A stretch of 64,000 nt of DNA, from positions 1-64,000 of the forward strand of contig JAGLDH010000034.1 of NCBI GenBank assembly GCA_023145835.1. The letters run 5' to 3'. Position numbers and translations under genes: made by a program. The DNA is from Methylococcales bacterium (lineage in GTDB: Bacteria > Pseudomonadota > Gammaproteobacteria > Methylococcales > Methylomonadaceae). Positions 46,386 to 56,212 of the stretch are shown here, piece after piece (position 1 is the stretch's first letter; each line of letters begins with the position of its first letter). The notes beneath the pieces were generated by a model that made no database searches, had not been told where the DNA came from, and saw only the letters and a program-made list of their open reading frames with translations.

Positions 46386-47624
46386 ATGTGGAATAGTAAG
46401 CATTATTTACTGATAATTATTTTATTCGTGAATAGCTCATTATGTTTTTCTTCGAAAGGAACCATTTTTGAAGAAGCAAATCGAGCTTATGATAATAAAA
46501 ATTATAAAAAAGCCTTAGATTTGTATGACATCGTTATTCTTGAAGATCCTAATAATCTTGATGCTGTTTACTGGGCAGCTATCGCAGCAGAAGCTGAAAA
46601 AAAATTCGATAAAAGAATAAAGTACTTAACTATCTTAAAACAGATAGACCCTAAGGGAATTATGCCTAGGGCTATGCTTATTCATTCATATCAAGAACTT
46701 GGCGAAATTCAGAAAGGTAATAAAGAGCATAATGAGATTGTTAAACTGTGGCAAAGCTTAAAAAACTCAGATTTTAAGGATGTAAAAGGATATAAGCGGG
46801 ATGTTTTTGATGTAAATGGATACCAAATAGATACTATTGAGTACTTTGAGTTACAAAATAGGTTCCCAATACGCTATCGTTTTACACCTCATATTGAAAA
46901 GCAAAAACTACCCTTTATTATATTATTAAATAGATTTGATGATTTTGATAATAAAGGATTATATCATTTGGATGTTTTTGATGGTATTCAACGGCATAGA
47001 CATAAAACCTTTAAGAAGGAACCTTCATATAATGAAGTAAGAGAATTAGTTTATAGCTTAATCGAGTCAGGGAATTTAAAAAAAGGAGCGAAAAGTAGCT
47101 ATCCATTTGAAGTGAAATTGAAGCCGTGGATTGATGAAAACTATATAGAAGCATTTGACCAAAGTACTGACAGATATCTTCTAGAGCAAGTTGTTTTACC
47201 TAAAATGTTTTTTCAAAACCCTAAAGTTTTCTTCGACTCATTTAATGAAAATAGAGAACAATTTATAAAATCTATTTTATATGATATTCATAAAAGAGTT
47301 GAAAAAAATAATCAAGCAATTAAAAGTGAAAATATTTTTTATTCAAAAATTGAAAATATTGAAAGCAAAATAGGTTTAATTAAACTACCTGCTCCTAAAG
47401 AAGCTTCTGATAGTTATTATATTGCAATATTCAGCAGTAAAAATGATCCTCAAATTAATAGGTATTTTGCTTTAAAAAAACTAGGGCGATCCTCAAGAAA
47501 GAATTTCTTAACAGAAATAACGCCTGATAGAGTTATTAGTTATGATTTTTTTGTAGAAGATTCTAGTAAAAATAGTTTTTTCAAAATGATCTTGAAATTA
47601 ACGGGTACAGAAAAAAAACTGTAA
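46386..47624 (+). CDS. TPR-containing exported protein, unknown
   Basis: A 412-residue protein with a signal peptide (hydrophobic residues 7-20, cut near LCFSS). Residues about 27-120 are TPR-like (AYDNKNYKKALDLYDIVILE, NLDAVYWAAIAAEAEKKFDK). The remainder (about 150-410) is mixed alpha/beta, rich in Phe, Lys and Tyr, and has no recognised motif. It is the last gene of the accessory row and converges on nadE with about 22 bp between stops. It might be an accessory subunit of the export machinery, but this is context only. Confidence 0.65.
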   Translation: MWNSKHYLLIIILFVNSSLCFSSKGTIFEEANRAYDNKNYKKALDLYDIVILEDPNNLDAVYWAAIAAEAEKKFDKRIKYLTILKQIDPKGIMPRAMLIHSYQELGEIQKGNKEHNEIVKLWQSLKNSDFKDVKGYKRDVFDVNGYQIDTIEYFELQNRFPIRYRFTPHIEKQKLPFIILLNRFDDFDNKGLYHLDVFDGIQRHRHKTFKKEPSYNEVRELVYSLIESGNLKKGAKSSYPFEVKLKPWIDENYIEAFDQSTDRYLLEQVVLPKMFFQNPKVFFDSFNENREQFIKSILYDIHKRVEKNNQAIKSENIFYSKIENIESKIGLIKLPAPKEASDSYYIAIFSSKNDPQINRYFALKKLGRSSRKNFLTEITPDRVISYDFFVEDSSKNSFFKMILKLTGTEKKL

Positions 47625-47646
47625 GGTTAAGTTCTTTTTTACTAGC

Positions 47647-49263
47647 TTATTTATTGATAGTCCCCTTATATCCAGAGGTAATGGGATAACGACGGTCTCT
47701 GCCAAAAGCCCTAGAGGTTATTTTAATACCAGGAGGAGCTTGTCTACGTTTATATTCATTTCTATCGACTAGAGAAATAGCTCTATTGATATCTTTTAAT
47801 TGATAACCAGCAGCAAGAATATCTTCAGCTGATTTATCTTGTTCGATATACATTTCTAAAATAGGGTCTAAAACTGAATAGGCAGGCAAAGAATCTTCAT
47901 CGACTTGGTCGGGTGCTAATTCTGCCGAAGGGGGACGAGTGATAACTCGCTCTGGAATAACGGGGGAAAGTGTATTTCGATATTCGGCTAACTGATAGAC
48001 TAGCAATTTAGGCACATCCTTTATAGGGGCAAACCCACCCGCCATATCACCGTATAAGGTGGCATAACCCACACTCATTTCACTTTTATTTCCCGTGGTG
48101 AGTAATAATTTTCCTTGTTTATTAGACATTGCCATCAGTAAAACGCCTCGGCAACGCGCTTGTATGTTTTCTTCTGTGGTATCTCTTTGAGTTCCTGCAA
48201 ATACGTCACTTAACATACCTGTAAATGCGTTGACAGCGGGTTCTATTGCGATAGTGTGATGTTTTATCCCTAAGGCTTCTGCTTCTAGAATGGCATCTTC
48301 ATTACTCATGTTTTGAGTATATTTTGATGGCATTAATACAGCTTCTACGTGGCCTGCACCTAAGGCATCAACAGCAATAGCCAAAACTAGAGCTGAATCT
48401 ATCCCTCCAGACAAGCCTAAAAGAGCACCTTTAAATCCATTTTTAAAGACATAATCTTTGACCCCTAAAACCAATGCTTTGTATTCACTGGAAATTTCAT
48501 TATATAAAGGAGAGCAGGTGCTTGTTTCTGGAAGGCTATTAACGAAATTTACAACGGAGACTTGTTCTTCAAATTCTTTTGCTCTAAATACAACTTTACC
48601 TTTTGGGTCAACAACAAACGAAGCGCCATCAAAAACAAGTTCATCTTGTCCTCCAATCGCATTTACATAGACTAATGGAATGTTTGCTTCTTTAGCTTGC
48701 TGACAAACAATATCTTCTCGTTGATGAATTTTACCCGCATCAAAAGGTGATGCATTTAAAGTAACAATTAGATCAGCGCCTACGTATTGATTTTTTTCTA
48801 TGAGTCCTTTTTGCCAAATATCTTCACATATTGTGATTGCAATGGATGTGTCATTAATGGTAAATAAACAGGTTTTTTTTGATGATTTAAAATAGCGCTG
48901 CTCATCAAAAACACCAAAGTTAGGGAGTACGTTTTTTCTATATTGAGTTAGTATTTTTCCATTTCTTAAAACCGCGGCACTGTTATATAAGTTATCTCCA
49001 TCTAACTCTGGAAAGCCAATAATAATGTTTATACCTTGTATGGCATGAGCTATATCTATGACTGCTTGATTTGCATGTTTGATAAAGTCTGGACGCAAAA
49101 GTAAGTCTTCTGGTGGGTAGCCCGTTATGGTTAGTTCAGGGAAGATAACGAGATCAGCTTTTAATTCATCACGTGCATGTTCAGCTGTTTGAATAATTTT
49201 TTGTTGATTGGCATTGATCCCGCCAACCAGAAGATTGATTTGTGCTAAGGCTATTTTTAACAT
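47647..49263 (-). CDS. nadE: Glutamine-dependent NAD+ synthetase
   Basis: A 538-residue fusion of a nitrilase-type glutaminase and an NAD synthetase, the last step of NAD synthesis. The glutaminase triad is visible as the Glu in FPELTITGYPPEDLLL (about residue 42), the Lys in YRKNVLPNFGVFDE and the Cys in ITICEDIWQ (about residue 148). The ammonia-dependent synthetase P-loop is LGLSGGIDSALVLA (about residues 282-295), with TGNKSEMSVGYATLYGD later. Length is typical of this two-domain form. It follows sucD on the same strand with a 100-bp gap holding a long hairpin. Confidence 0.97.
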   Translation of the reverse strand: MLKIALAQINLLVGGINANQQKIIQTAEHARDELKADLVIFPELTITGYPPEDLLLRPDFIKHANQAVIDIAHAIQGINIIIGFPELDGDNLYNSAAVLRNGKILTQYRKNVLPNFGVFDEQRYFKSSKKTCLFTINDTSIAITICEDIWQKGLIEKNQYVGADLIVTLNASPFDAGKIHQREDIVCQQAKEANIPLVYVNAIGGQDELVFDGASFVVDPKGKVVFRAKEFEEQVSVVNFVNSLPETSTCSPLYNEISSEYKALVLGVKDYVFKNGFKGALLGLSGGIDSALVLAIAVDALGAGHVEAVLMPSKYTQNMSNEDAILEAEALGIKHHTIAIEPAVNAFTGMLSDVFAGTQRDTTEENIQARCRGVLLMAMSNKQGKLLLTTGNKSEMSVGYATLYGDMAGGFAPIKDVPKLLVYQLAEYRNTLSPVIPERVITRPPSAELAPDQVDEDSLPAYSVLDPILEMYIEQDKSAEDILAAGYQLKDINRAISLVDRNEYKRRQAPPGIKITSRAFGRDRRYPITSGYKGTINK

Positions 49264-49313
49264 TCTTAGGTTTTTTGAGAAACGATAAGGTCATTCAGCT
49301 ATACATTGATTGG

Positions 49314-49355
49314 TTAGGTAAGCTTATTGAGGCAGAGCCTGATAAGTTTACCTAA
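49314..49355. other. Hairpin between sucD and nadE
   Basis: TTAGGTAAGCTTAT and ATAAGTTTACCTAA pair with one to two mismatches, and an inner AGGC-AGA-GCCT adds a second stem. It lies just beyond the sucD stop on the minus strand. There is no T run, so terminator function is uncertain. Confidence 0.45.
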
Positions 49356-49363
49356 GGAACAAT

Positions 49364-50230
49364 TTATAAACAGGCTTTTATGGCTGAACCCATTTCTGTG
49401 GGAGAATCAACTACGGTGGCTCCCGCAGCTTTCAGAGCGGCAACTTTTCCTTCTGCTGTACCTTTGCCTCCGGTAACAATGGCACCTGCATGTCCCATTC
49501 TTTTTCCTGGGGGAGCTGTTCTACCCGTTATATATCCTACAACAGGTTTAGTAACATGTCCTTTAATGTAATCAGCAGCTTCTTCCTCTTCTTCTCCGCC
49601 AATTTCACCGACCATAATAATACCTTTAGTCTGATCATCTTCTTGAAAAAGACTCAGTACATCAGTGAAAGTCATGCCATGAATAGGGTCTCCACCTATT
49701 CCAACACAGGTACTTTGTCCCAGACCTTCATGGGTTGTTTGGTGAACAGCTTCGTACGTTAAAGTTCCTGACCGGGAAACAACACCGATGGAGCCTGGCA
49801 AATGAATATTTCCAGGCATGATACCAATTTTACATTCTCCCGGAGTAATGACACCGGGACAATTAGGACCGACCAATAAAGCATCGGTTCCAGCCATAGC
49901 AGCCTTAACTTTTAGCATTTGCAAAACAGGAATCCCTTCAGTGATACAAATAATCAAGCCAATACCCGCATCAACTGCTTCTAATATGGCATCTGCTGCA
50001 TAAAAGGGTGGCACATAAATCATGCTTGCTGTGGTACCTGTTTCTTTTACTGCTTGTTCGACTGTATTAAAGACAGGTAAACCTAAATGTGTTTGACCTC
50101 CTCTACCTGGAGTCACTCCTCCAACTAATTGTGTTCCATAAGCTAATGCTTGTTCAGAATGGAATGAGCCTTGCCTTCCAGTAAATCCCTGACAAATTAG
50201 TTTAGTTTGCTTATTGATTAAAATACTCAT
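49364..50230 (-). CDS. sucD: Succinate-CoA ligase alpha subunit
   Basis: A 288-residue TCA-cycle enzyme subunit that carries the phosphohistidine. CoA-binding [18 protein letters not shown] (residues 15-32), [17 protein letters not shown], and the active-site histidine in [10 protein letters not shown] (about residues 246-255). Its ATG overlaps the sucC stop by four bases. Malate-CoA ligase (MtkB) of the serine cycle is homologous; the sequence reads more like SucD but I cannot exclude it. Confidence 0.93.
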   Translation of the reverse strand: MSILINKQTKLICQGFTGRQGSFHSEQALAYGTQLVGGVTPGRGGQTHLGLPVFNTVEQAVKETGTTASMIYVPPFYAADAILEAVDAGIGLIICITEGIPVLQMLKVKAAMAGTDALLVGPNCPGVITPGECKIGIMPGNIHLPGSIGVVSRSGTLTYEAVHQTTHEGLGQSTCVGIGGDPIHGMTFTDVLSLFQEDDQTKGIIMVGEIGGEEEEEAADYIKGHVTKPVVGYITGRTAPPGKRMGHAGAIVTGGKGTAEGKVAALKAAGATVVDSPTEMGSAIKACL

Positions 50231-51396
50231 GCTGTCCCCTTAGCTAACGCAACGACTTGTTCGGCAGCACTGGCTAAATTATCAGCAGCAACTAATCCTA
50301 AATTTGAATTTTTCAATAAATTCCTACCTTGTTCTGCATTTGTTCCTTCCAGCCTAACAACAACAGGAATGGTGACATGCACTTCCTTTACTGCGGTTAA
50401 AATGCCATTAGCAATAACATCACAGTGCACGATACCCCCAAAAATGTTAACCAGAACAGCTTTTACATTATTGTCAGATAATATTAACTTGAATGCCTCA
50501 CATACTTTTTCTGAGGTTGTACCCCCTCCTACATCAAGAAAATTAGCTGGGGAGCCTCCTTTTAGTTTAACTAAATCCATTGTCGCCATGGCTAAACCTG
50601 CTCCATTTACCATGCAACCGATAGAACCATCTAATGTAATGTAATTAAGGTCAAATTGTAGTGCCTTGTTTTCTTTTTCATCTTCTTGCCCTTCATCTCT
50701 GTACTCCAGAATATCGGGGTGGAGTGCAGTTGCATTGTCGTCAAAATTTATTTTGGCATCTAAAGCCAGAATTTCACCATCGTCTGTTTCAACTAATGGA
50801 TTGATTTCTATCTGACTGGCATCTTTTTCTAATAATAATTGATACATACCTTGCATGATTTTTTCAATATCCCTGACTTGGGAGCCTTGTAAAGATAAAT
50901 CAAAAGCGACTTGTCTGCATTGGTAAGACTGTAACCCTGCTGCTGGATCTATCAGTAAGGTCACTATTTTTTCAGGTGTTTCGTCTGCAACGGTTTCAAT
51001 ATCCATTCCGCCGGCAATAGAAGAAACAAACATGACGCGTTCACTTGCTCTATCGACCAGAATACTTAGATAAAACTCTCGTTTGATAGGATAAGTTTTT
51101 TCTATTAATACTGATTCTATCGGTAACCCTTCACTACCTGTTTGTTTAGTCACCAATCGATTCCCTAACATTTCAGTTGTAAATTGTTTAACTTCGTCTG
51201 TATTTTTAGCGACTTTTACCCCACCTACTTTACCGCGTCCCCCTGCATGTACTTGAGCTTTGACTACCCATGCATCGGCCAATACTTCTTGAGTTGCCTG
51301 AATTGCTTCTGAAACGGTTGTTGCCTTTTTTCCTTGTGGAACAGGAATACCAAATGTCTGAAACAAGTGTTTAGCCTGATATTCGTGAATATTCAT
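50227..51396 (-). CDS. sucC: Succinate-CoA ligase beta subunit
   Basis: A 389-residue ATP-grasp subunit starting [20 protein letters not shown]. Further landmarks are [20 protein letters not shown] (about residues 44-63), [39 protein letters not shown] (about 260-279) and [17 protein letters not shown]. It forms a two-gene operon with sucD. Other TCA or 2-oxoglutarate dehydrogenase genes are not adjacent, unlike the enterobacterial sucABCD order. A malate-CoA ligase (MtkA) reading is possible but less likely. Confidence 0.93.
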   Translation of the reverse strand: MNIHEYQAKHLFQTFGIPVPQGKKATTVSEAIQATQEVLADAWVVKAQVHAGGRGKVGGVKVAKNTDEVKQFTTEMLGNRLVTKQTGSEGLPIESVLIEKTYPIKREFYLSILVDRASERVMFVSSIAGGMDIETVADETPEKIVTLLIDPAAGLQSYQCRQVAFDLSLQGSQVRDIEKIMQGMYQLLLEKDASQIEINPLVETDDGEILALDAKINFDDNATALHPDILEYRDEGQEDEKENKALQFDLNYITLDGSIGCMVNGAGLAMATMDLVKLKGGSPANFLDVGGGTTSEKVCEAFKLILSDNNVKAVLVNIFGGIVHCDVIANGILTAVKEVHVTIPVVVRLEGTNAEQGRNLLKNSNLGLVAADNLASAAEQVVALAKGTA

Positions 51397-51491
51397 TTTT
51401 TCTCCAACTGCCCTGAAATAAACTATAACTGCTATGCTGAGTATAGTTACTAAGTTATTGTTTTTATATTCTACATAAAACTTCTTGCCTT

Positions 51492-53129
51492 ATGGCTCTA
51501 AATCAACCAAAAACCATTTCACCTTGCTTATTTTCTAAAGGTTATAACATACCTGTTGAACAAGCTTGGTCGTTATTAAAAGTATTCTTTATTTATCGTT
51601 TTATCATTGCATCTTTTTTTGTCATTATTCTTTACAGTCACTTTGATTTTTCGTCGCTTAAAAACCAAGATACTCAACTGTTTTATTTTACCAGTCAAAG
51701 TTATCTGATTTTCTCCATACTTTCAGGTGTTTGTGTTTTTAAACGATTGTTTGGATATACATCTCAAGCTCAAATTGCAATTTTTAGTGATATTATTTTT
51801 ATCACTCTATTGATGCATGCGAGTGGTGGGATTAATAGTGGAATAGGTGTTCTACTAGTCATATCAATTGCTTCTGGTGGTTTACTTATTGGTGGGTATT
51901 GTGCCATTTTTTTTGCTGCGCTTGCCAGCATCTTTATAATCGCACAGCAGATATACACGCATCAAGCTGGCTCTATGGGTGTAACCTCATTTACCTATGC
52001 GGGTATGTTAGGCGCTTCTTTTTTTACCATTGCTTATTTGTCATATGTTTTAGCTAAGCGAACTGAACAATCCGATATTTTGGCATCGCAACATCAGCAA
52101 ACTATTTCTAACCTTGAAGAGCTTAACCAATATATTATCCAGCATTTACAATCAGGGATTATTATTAGTACAACTGATGAAAAAATAAAAATGTGTAATG
52201 AAGCATCATTAAGTATATGTAATAAATCAGATAATGTCAGACAGGTTAACATGCTATCTGATATTTCAAAGCAATTAAGTGATCATTTTCAGCATTGGAT
52301 TAAAGACAGTAGTCAAAATGTTGCATTAATAAAAATGTCCAATCAAAGTGAGATTCATAGTCGGTTTTCCTTACTTAAAACGCGTTTAGAAACTTTTCAT
52401 ATGATTATTCTGGAAGATATATCGCTATATAATCAAAGATTACAACAAAATAAACTAGCTTCACTAGGTTGTCTTACAGCCAGTATTGCTCATGAAATAC
52501 GTAACCCTTTAGGTGCTATTAGTCATGCTGGGCAGTTGCTATCGGAAGCACCAAATCTCACATCACAAGACCAACGTCTGACAGAAATTATTCAGGAACA
52601 TTGTCAACGAGTGAATAAAATTATTGAAGATATACTTCAATTATCACGTAGAGAGCCCTCGAAAAGAACAAAAATTAATCTTAATAAATGGATTAGGACT
52701 TATCTACATAATTTTATACAAGCATGTGATTGTGGGTCAAATCGGTTTGAAATTAAATCTAACTTGAGTGATATTTGGGCTCATATAGATGAAGGGCATT
52801 TAAAACAAATTTTAGATAACCTCTGTTCCAATGCTTTAAAGTACGGAAATTCAAAAGAAAAAAAAATAATTCTTGAAATTTTGGTACTAGAAAAATCACC
52901 CTGTATTCGAGTAATAGATAATGGAAAAGAAGTTGAGCCAGAAATATCAAAACATTTTTTTGAACCTTTTTTTACCACATCGCCTACAGGGACAGGTTTG
53001 GGGTTGTATATTTCTAAAGAGTTGGCAGAACTTAATCAAGCTAAATTAAGCTATGCTTTAGTTTATAGCAATAAAAGCTGTTTTACACTTTGTATGCCCA
53101 GTGTAGATAACTCTAAAATAGAAATATGA
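51492..53129 (+). CDS. pilS: Sensor histidine kinase PilS
   Basis: A 545-residue sensor kinase controlling type IV pilin expression. Six or so transmembrane helices fill residues about 28-195, then comes a PAS-like region (about 205-320). The kinase core has the phosphoacceptor SIAHEIRNPLGAISHAG (H box, about residues 332-348), the N box LDNLCSNALKYGN, and the G box TGTGLGLYISKELAEL. The many-helix N-terminus and the overlapping pilR gene (four bases) identify it as PilS. Here the pair lies apart from the pilin genes. Confidence 0.92.
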   Translation: MALNQPKTISPCLFSKGYNIPVEQAWSLLKVFFIYRFIIASFFVIILYSHFDFSSLKNQDTQLFYFTSQSYLIFSILSGVCVFKRLFGYTSQAQIAIFSDIIFITLLMHASGGINSGIGVLLVISIASGGLLIGGYCAIFFAALASIFIIAQQIYTHQAGSMGVTSFTYAGMLGASFFTIAYLSYVLAKRTEQSDILASQHQQTISNLEELNQYIIQHLQSGIIISTTDEKIKMCNEASLSICNKSDNVRQVNMLSDISKQLSDHFQHWIKDSSQNVALIKMSNQSEIHSRFSLLKTRLETFHMIILEDISLYNQRLQQNKLASLGCLTASIAHEIRNPLGAISHAGQLLSEAPNLTSQDQRLTEIIQEHCQRVNKIIEDILQLSRREPSKRTKINLNKWIRTYLHNFIQACDCGSNRFEIKSNLSDIWAHIDEGHLKQILDNLCSNALKYGNSKEKKIILEILVLEKSPCIRVIDNGKEVEPEISKHFFEPFFTTSPTGTGLGLYISKELAELNQAKLSYALVYSNKSCFTLCMPSVDNSKIEI

Positions 53130-54466
53130 ATAATCCGTTAACACTTATCATAGATGACGAACCAGATATTCGAGAATTGGTAGAAATTACTTTAAACAGA
53201 ATGGATATTCAAACACTATGTGCTGAAAATATAGAAAAAGCAAAAGCTCTTTTAGCCCAACATAAGTTTGACCTTTGTTTAACAGATATGAAATTACCCG
53301 ATGGTAATGGCCTGGATTTAGTTGATTATATTCAAAAAAGTTCTGTTCCTATGCCTGTGGCAGTTATTACTGCACATGGAAATATGGATATAGCCATTAA
53401 GGCCATGAAAAAAGGAGCTTTTGATTTTTTATCAAAACCTGTTGATTTAACGGTATTAAGACAGCTAGTCAAAAATGCCCTTAAACTTTCTGAGCAGGCT
53501 CATGCTAAAAAAGACCGAAGAACACGACATATACTGTTGGGAGACTCCCAAGTCATGCGAGGTATTCGTACTAAAATTGATAAGTTAGCCCGTAGCCAAG
53601 CACCTATATATATTAGTGGTGAGTCAGGCTCGGGGAAAGAATTAGTTGCTAGATTAATTCATCAACAAGGCCCCAGAGAAGAAGCCGCTTTTATTGCTGT
53701 TAACTGTGGTGCTATTCCACATGAACTGATGGAAAGTGAGTTTTTTGGACATAAAAAAGGTAGCTTTACGGGGGCGACAACAGATAAAATCGGTTTATTT
53801 AAAGCCGCAGATGGGGGGACTTTATTTTTAGATGAAGTCGCTGACTTGCCTTTACCATTACAAGTAAAATTACTGAGAGCCATTCAAGAAAAAAAAGTTC
53901 GTCCCATTGGAGAACAACAAGAAATACCTATTAATGTTCGTCTATTAAGTGCAACCCATAAAAACCTAAATGCAATGGTAGAAGACGGAAGCTTTAGACA
54001 GGATTTATATTACCGCATTAATGTTATTGAATTAATTACGCCTCCTTTACGAGCTAGAGAGAGTGATATTCCAGAGTTAGCGAATCATTTACTAATAAAA
54101 TTAGCTTCAGATAACCAACAATCACAACCATTACTTTCCACAGAGGCTATTAATGCACTAAAACAATATCACTTTCCTGGAAATGTACGTGAACTTGAAA
54201 ATATATTAGAGCGAGCACTTGCTTTGTATGATGGAGATGTTATTGGTCTTGATGATTTAAATCTCCCTATTAGTACAGAGCTTCCTAAAGCAGAACAGTT
54301 TGACCCGTCTGAATCATCGTTAGAGGATTATTTGGAAGCTATTGAGAAAAAGGCGCTTAGCCGTGCATTAGAAGAAAATCGATGGAATAAGACTGAAACA
54401 GCAAAACATTTGGGGTTGACGTTTAGATCTTTACGGTATCGGTTGAAGAAATTGGGATTGGATTAA
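53126..54466 (+). CDS. pilR: Sigma-54-dependent response regulator PilR
   Basis: A 446-residue NtrC-class activator. Receiver domain (residues about 4-118) with IDDEPDIRELVEITL and the phosphorylatable Asp in CLTDMKLPDGNG. AAA+ domain (about 140-375) with Walker A GESGSGKELVARLIH, the sigma-54 contact loop GSFTGATTD and Walker B LFLDEVADLPL. Fis-type helix-turn-helix at the end (WNKTETAKHLGLTFRSLRYRLK). PilR switches on pilA with RpoN. It is coupled to pilS by a four-base overlap. Confidence 0.95.
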   Translation: MNNPLTLIIDDEPDIRELVEITLNRMDIQTLCAENIEKAKALLAQHKFDLCLTDMKLPDGNGLDLVDYIQKSSVPMPVAVITAHGNMDIAIKAMKKGAFDFLSKPVDLTVLRQLVKNALKLSEQAHAKKDRRTRHILLGDSQVMRGIRTKIDKLARSQAPIYISGESGSGKELVARLIHQQGPREEAAFIAVNCGAIPHELMESEFFGHKKGSFTGATTDKIGLFKAADGGTLFLDEVADLPLPLQVKLLRAIQEKKVRPIGEQQEIPINVRLLSATHKNLNAMVEDGSFRQDLYYRINVIELITPPLRARESDIPELANHLLIKLASDNQQSQPLLSTEAINALKQYHFPGNVRELENILERALALYDGDVIGLDDLNLPISTELPKAEQFDPSESSLEDYLEAIEKKALSRALEENRWNKTETAKHLGLTFRSLRYRLKKLGLD

Positions 54467-54467
54467 C

Positions 54468-54497
54468 AAGTAGAGCGGACTAAAGTCCGCTCTACTT
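54468..54497 (+). terminator. Hairpin after pilR
   Basis: AAGTAGAGCGGAC pairs perfectly with GTCCGCTCTACTT across a TAAA loop, a 13-bp stem starting two bases after the pilR stop. The following TTCAGAC is a poor T run, but the stem is GC-rich and the location fits a terminator of the pilSR operon. Confidence 0.65.
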
Positions 54498-54543
54498 TCA
54501 GACAGGTGTGTGAAGTTGTATCGTTTTTACTTTGTTAGTCAAT

Positions 54544-54981
54544 TTACTCAGTCTGATCTTTTTTGATGTTTTTAATACGCTTGTTTTTAGAGCGAGCCCT
54601 ACGGGATGAATCCCTAAAATACAAACCTAGCTGTCCAGTTTCGAGATCACTATTTGCATAAGAAACTGATGAACCACTGCCTGTCCAATGTCCTTCCAAG
54701 GTAAGGCCATAAGTCTGATTATTTTCAAATATAAGGATTTTTACTGATTGATGAACGCTATCATAGTATAAAATTCCTTGTCCTGTGGGAGTGCGCGGGG
54801 AGTCTGCAGGATAAAAATCTACATTGTAACTTTCATGGTTGGCAAAGCTACCAAGATAGTGGCCTACATGGTAAACATCGTTATCTGAATCTATGAGATA
54901 AAATTCTGCAGCCAGTGCACTGGGTAAACAGGTGAACATCCAAATTAAAAATGCGCAACTATAATACGTTATTTTTTTCAT
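54544..54981 (-). CDS. Exported protein, unknown
   Basis: A 145-residue protein with a signal peptide (MKKITYYSCAFLIWMFTCLP, cut near ALA-AEF). The mature part is short and beta-rich (DVYHVGHYLGSFANHESYNV, QTYGLTLEGHWTGSGSSVSY) and ends in a very basic tail (RRARSKNKRIKNIKK). No family is recognised. It converges on pilR and is preceded, in its own direction, by a short spacer and the 55.0 kb repeat element. Confidence 0.65.
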   Translation of the reverse strand: MKKITYYSCAFLIWMFTCLPSALAAEFYLIDSDNDVYHVGHYLGSFANHESYNVDFYPADSPRTPTGQGILYYDSVHQSVKILIFENNQTYGLTLEGHWTGSGSSVSYANSDLETGQLGLYFRDSSRRARSKNKRIKNIKKDQTE

Positions 54982-55044
54982 AATAATCTCTCTTTTTATT
55001 AAACAATTAAGCTGTTTGTTAATACTATAATCTATGTTTAGTTG

Positions 55045-55202
55045 AGGAACCTCTGATTAAGTTGATTAGAATTTAGCGCAGAAAAAACGGTCGCTATTTT
55101 TCACGAAGTGAGACGTAATAGTCACTCTATTGCACCGATCTTCGTGGAAAATATCGGCCGTTTTAGCAAGCTAAAAATAATTAGACTTGATCAGAGGTTC
55201 CT
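55045..55202. repeat. Inverted-repeat (MITE-like) element, 158 bp
   Basis: The ends are AGGAACCTCTGATTAAGT (55045-55062) and ACTTGATCAGAGGTTCCT (55185-55202), inverted with a single mismatch. The interior is also palindromic: AAAACGGTCGCTATTTTTCA and CACGAAG on the left answer CTTCGTGGAAAATATCGGCC and GTTTT on the right, so the whole can fold into one long hairpin. No coding capacity. TTTAGT occurs close to both ends and may be a remnant of target duplication. The ends are shared with copies at 38.9, 39.9 and 18.3 kb. Confidence 0.85.
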
Positions 55203-55211
55203 TTAGTGGGC

Positions 55212-55790
55212 TTACCTCTTAGATCCTTTGCCTGAATAATGTCTGTTGCTCTGAGAGGAAACGTTATTATTAGGTTTTCTATGCTTAGATCTAATAGATG
55301 ATGCCGGCTGTTGAGGCGCTGAATTGTTCATGTTTTCAGTATTATCAAAAGAAGGAGTATCTGCCTGCCTTCTGTTTACCATTGGTTTTTGTGATTTATT
55401 ATTTTGTTTTCTGAATGAATTAAATGGGCTAGGATTTAAAGTGTTGTTTGGAACAAATTTTTTTGCTTTATTATGTTGACGATTATTCCTATTTTGCCTG
55501 ATTAGATCCTGTTTTCTATGTTTATTTGGTCTTAGACCATTATTGTATCTATTATGAGGTTTTGCGTGTTTATTGGGGCGTGTGTACTGTCTTTGATAAG
55601 AATCATAACGATGATCATGTGATGGAGATTCTATATAGACATCGCGATCATAATAAACGGGATAAGCAGAGCGCGAACTATACCCGCCGCCGGTATAGCC
55701 ATATCTATTAGAATAGTGGCGCGGATGGGGAGCGCAACCACTCACTATAAGAAAAAAAAGAGGAATTGTTATTTTTACTAGAGTATTCAT
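55212..55790 (-). CDS. Basic, Asn/Arg-rich lipoprotein, unknown
   Basis: A 192-residue predicted lipoprotein (signal peptide, lipobox VSGC, then APHPRHYSNRYGYTGGGYSS). The mature chain is low-complexity and strongly basic, dominated by Asn, Arg, Lys, His, Ser and Gln, with Tyr/Gly-rich segments at the start. Such composition implies disorder and binding to anionic polymers such as LPS, nucleic acid or exopolysaccharide. No family is recognised. It ends only 10 bp from the 158-bp repeat element. Confidence 0.65.
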   Translation of the reverse strand: MNTLVKITIPLFFLIVSGCAPHPRHYSNRYGYTGGGYSSRSAYPVYYDRDVYIESPSHDHRYDSYQRQYTRPNKHAKPHNRYNNGLRPNKHRKQDLIRQNRNNRQHNKAKKFVPNNTLNPSPFNSFRKQNNKSQKPMVNRRQADTPSFDNTENMNNSAPQQPASSIRSKHRKPNNNVSSQSNRHYSGKGSKR

Positions 55791-56212
55791 ATTTTAATCT
55801 CCTGTATTTATCAACAATAATAAGCAACGGGTCTGAATGACATCTGAATGATAAAAAGTGGTGTTTATACACTGTATTACCCCTATTTTATCGTTACTTA
55901 TTTTGTCTATAAGGTGAAATTAAGACTTTATATTCTTATAAAGAGTTCATTTTTTTATCTGTACTCAGTAAGTACAAGGATAATTAAATTGGTGAATTTA
56001 AAATGTAAGCCATAGAGTTTTCATAAGAAAAAAGGTTAAAACACAAGCGTTTTTGGTACTTTATTAACTAAGAATTTATACGTTTAAAGGGGCTTAAATA
56101 GAATTAGCAGTATTTTTGTAATGTGATTTTGCCTATTTGTACTTTTCAAACTATGCTTCATTACAGAAAGCTAAAATAAATGCAACCTAACTTAATTCTT
56201 TTTTGTTCTTAT
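55791..56212. other. Intergenic DNA upstream of the PilZ-DUF1631 gene
   Basis: No gene or RNA is supportable. The two flanking genes are divergent, so both promoters should lie here. I see AT-rich sequence with no obvious operator; a possible upstream in-frame start at 56180 is not favoured. Confidence 0.4.

Noticed and set aside
50369-50644. 91-codon plus-strand frame opposite sucC
   Set aside because: It is a shadow of sucC on the opposite strand without its own translation signals.
49364-51396. Malate-CoA ligase (serine cycle mtkAB) instead of sucCD
   Set aside because: The sequences read closer to SucC/SucD as I know them, and no other serine-cycle gene is nearby; the possibility is recorded but not adopted.
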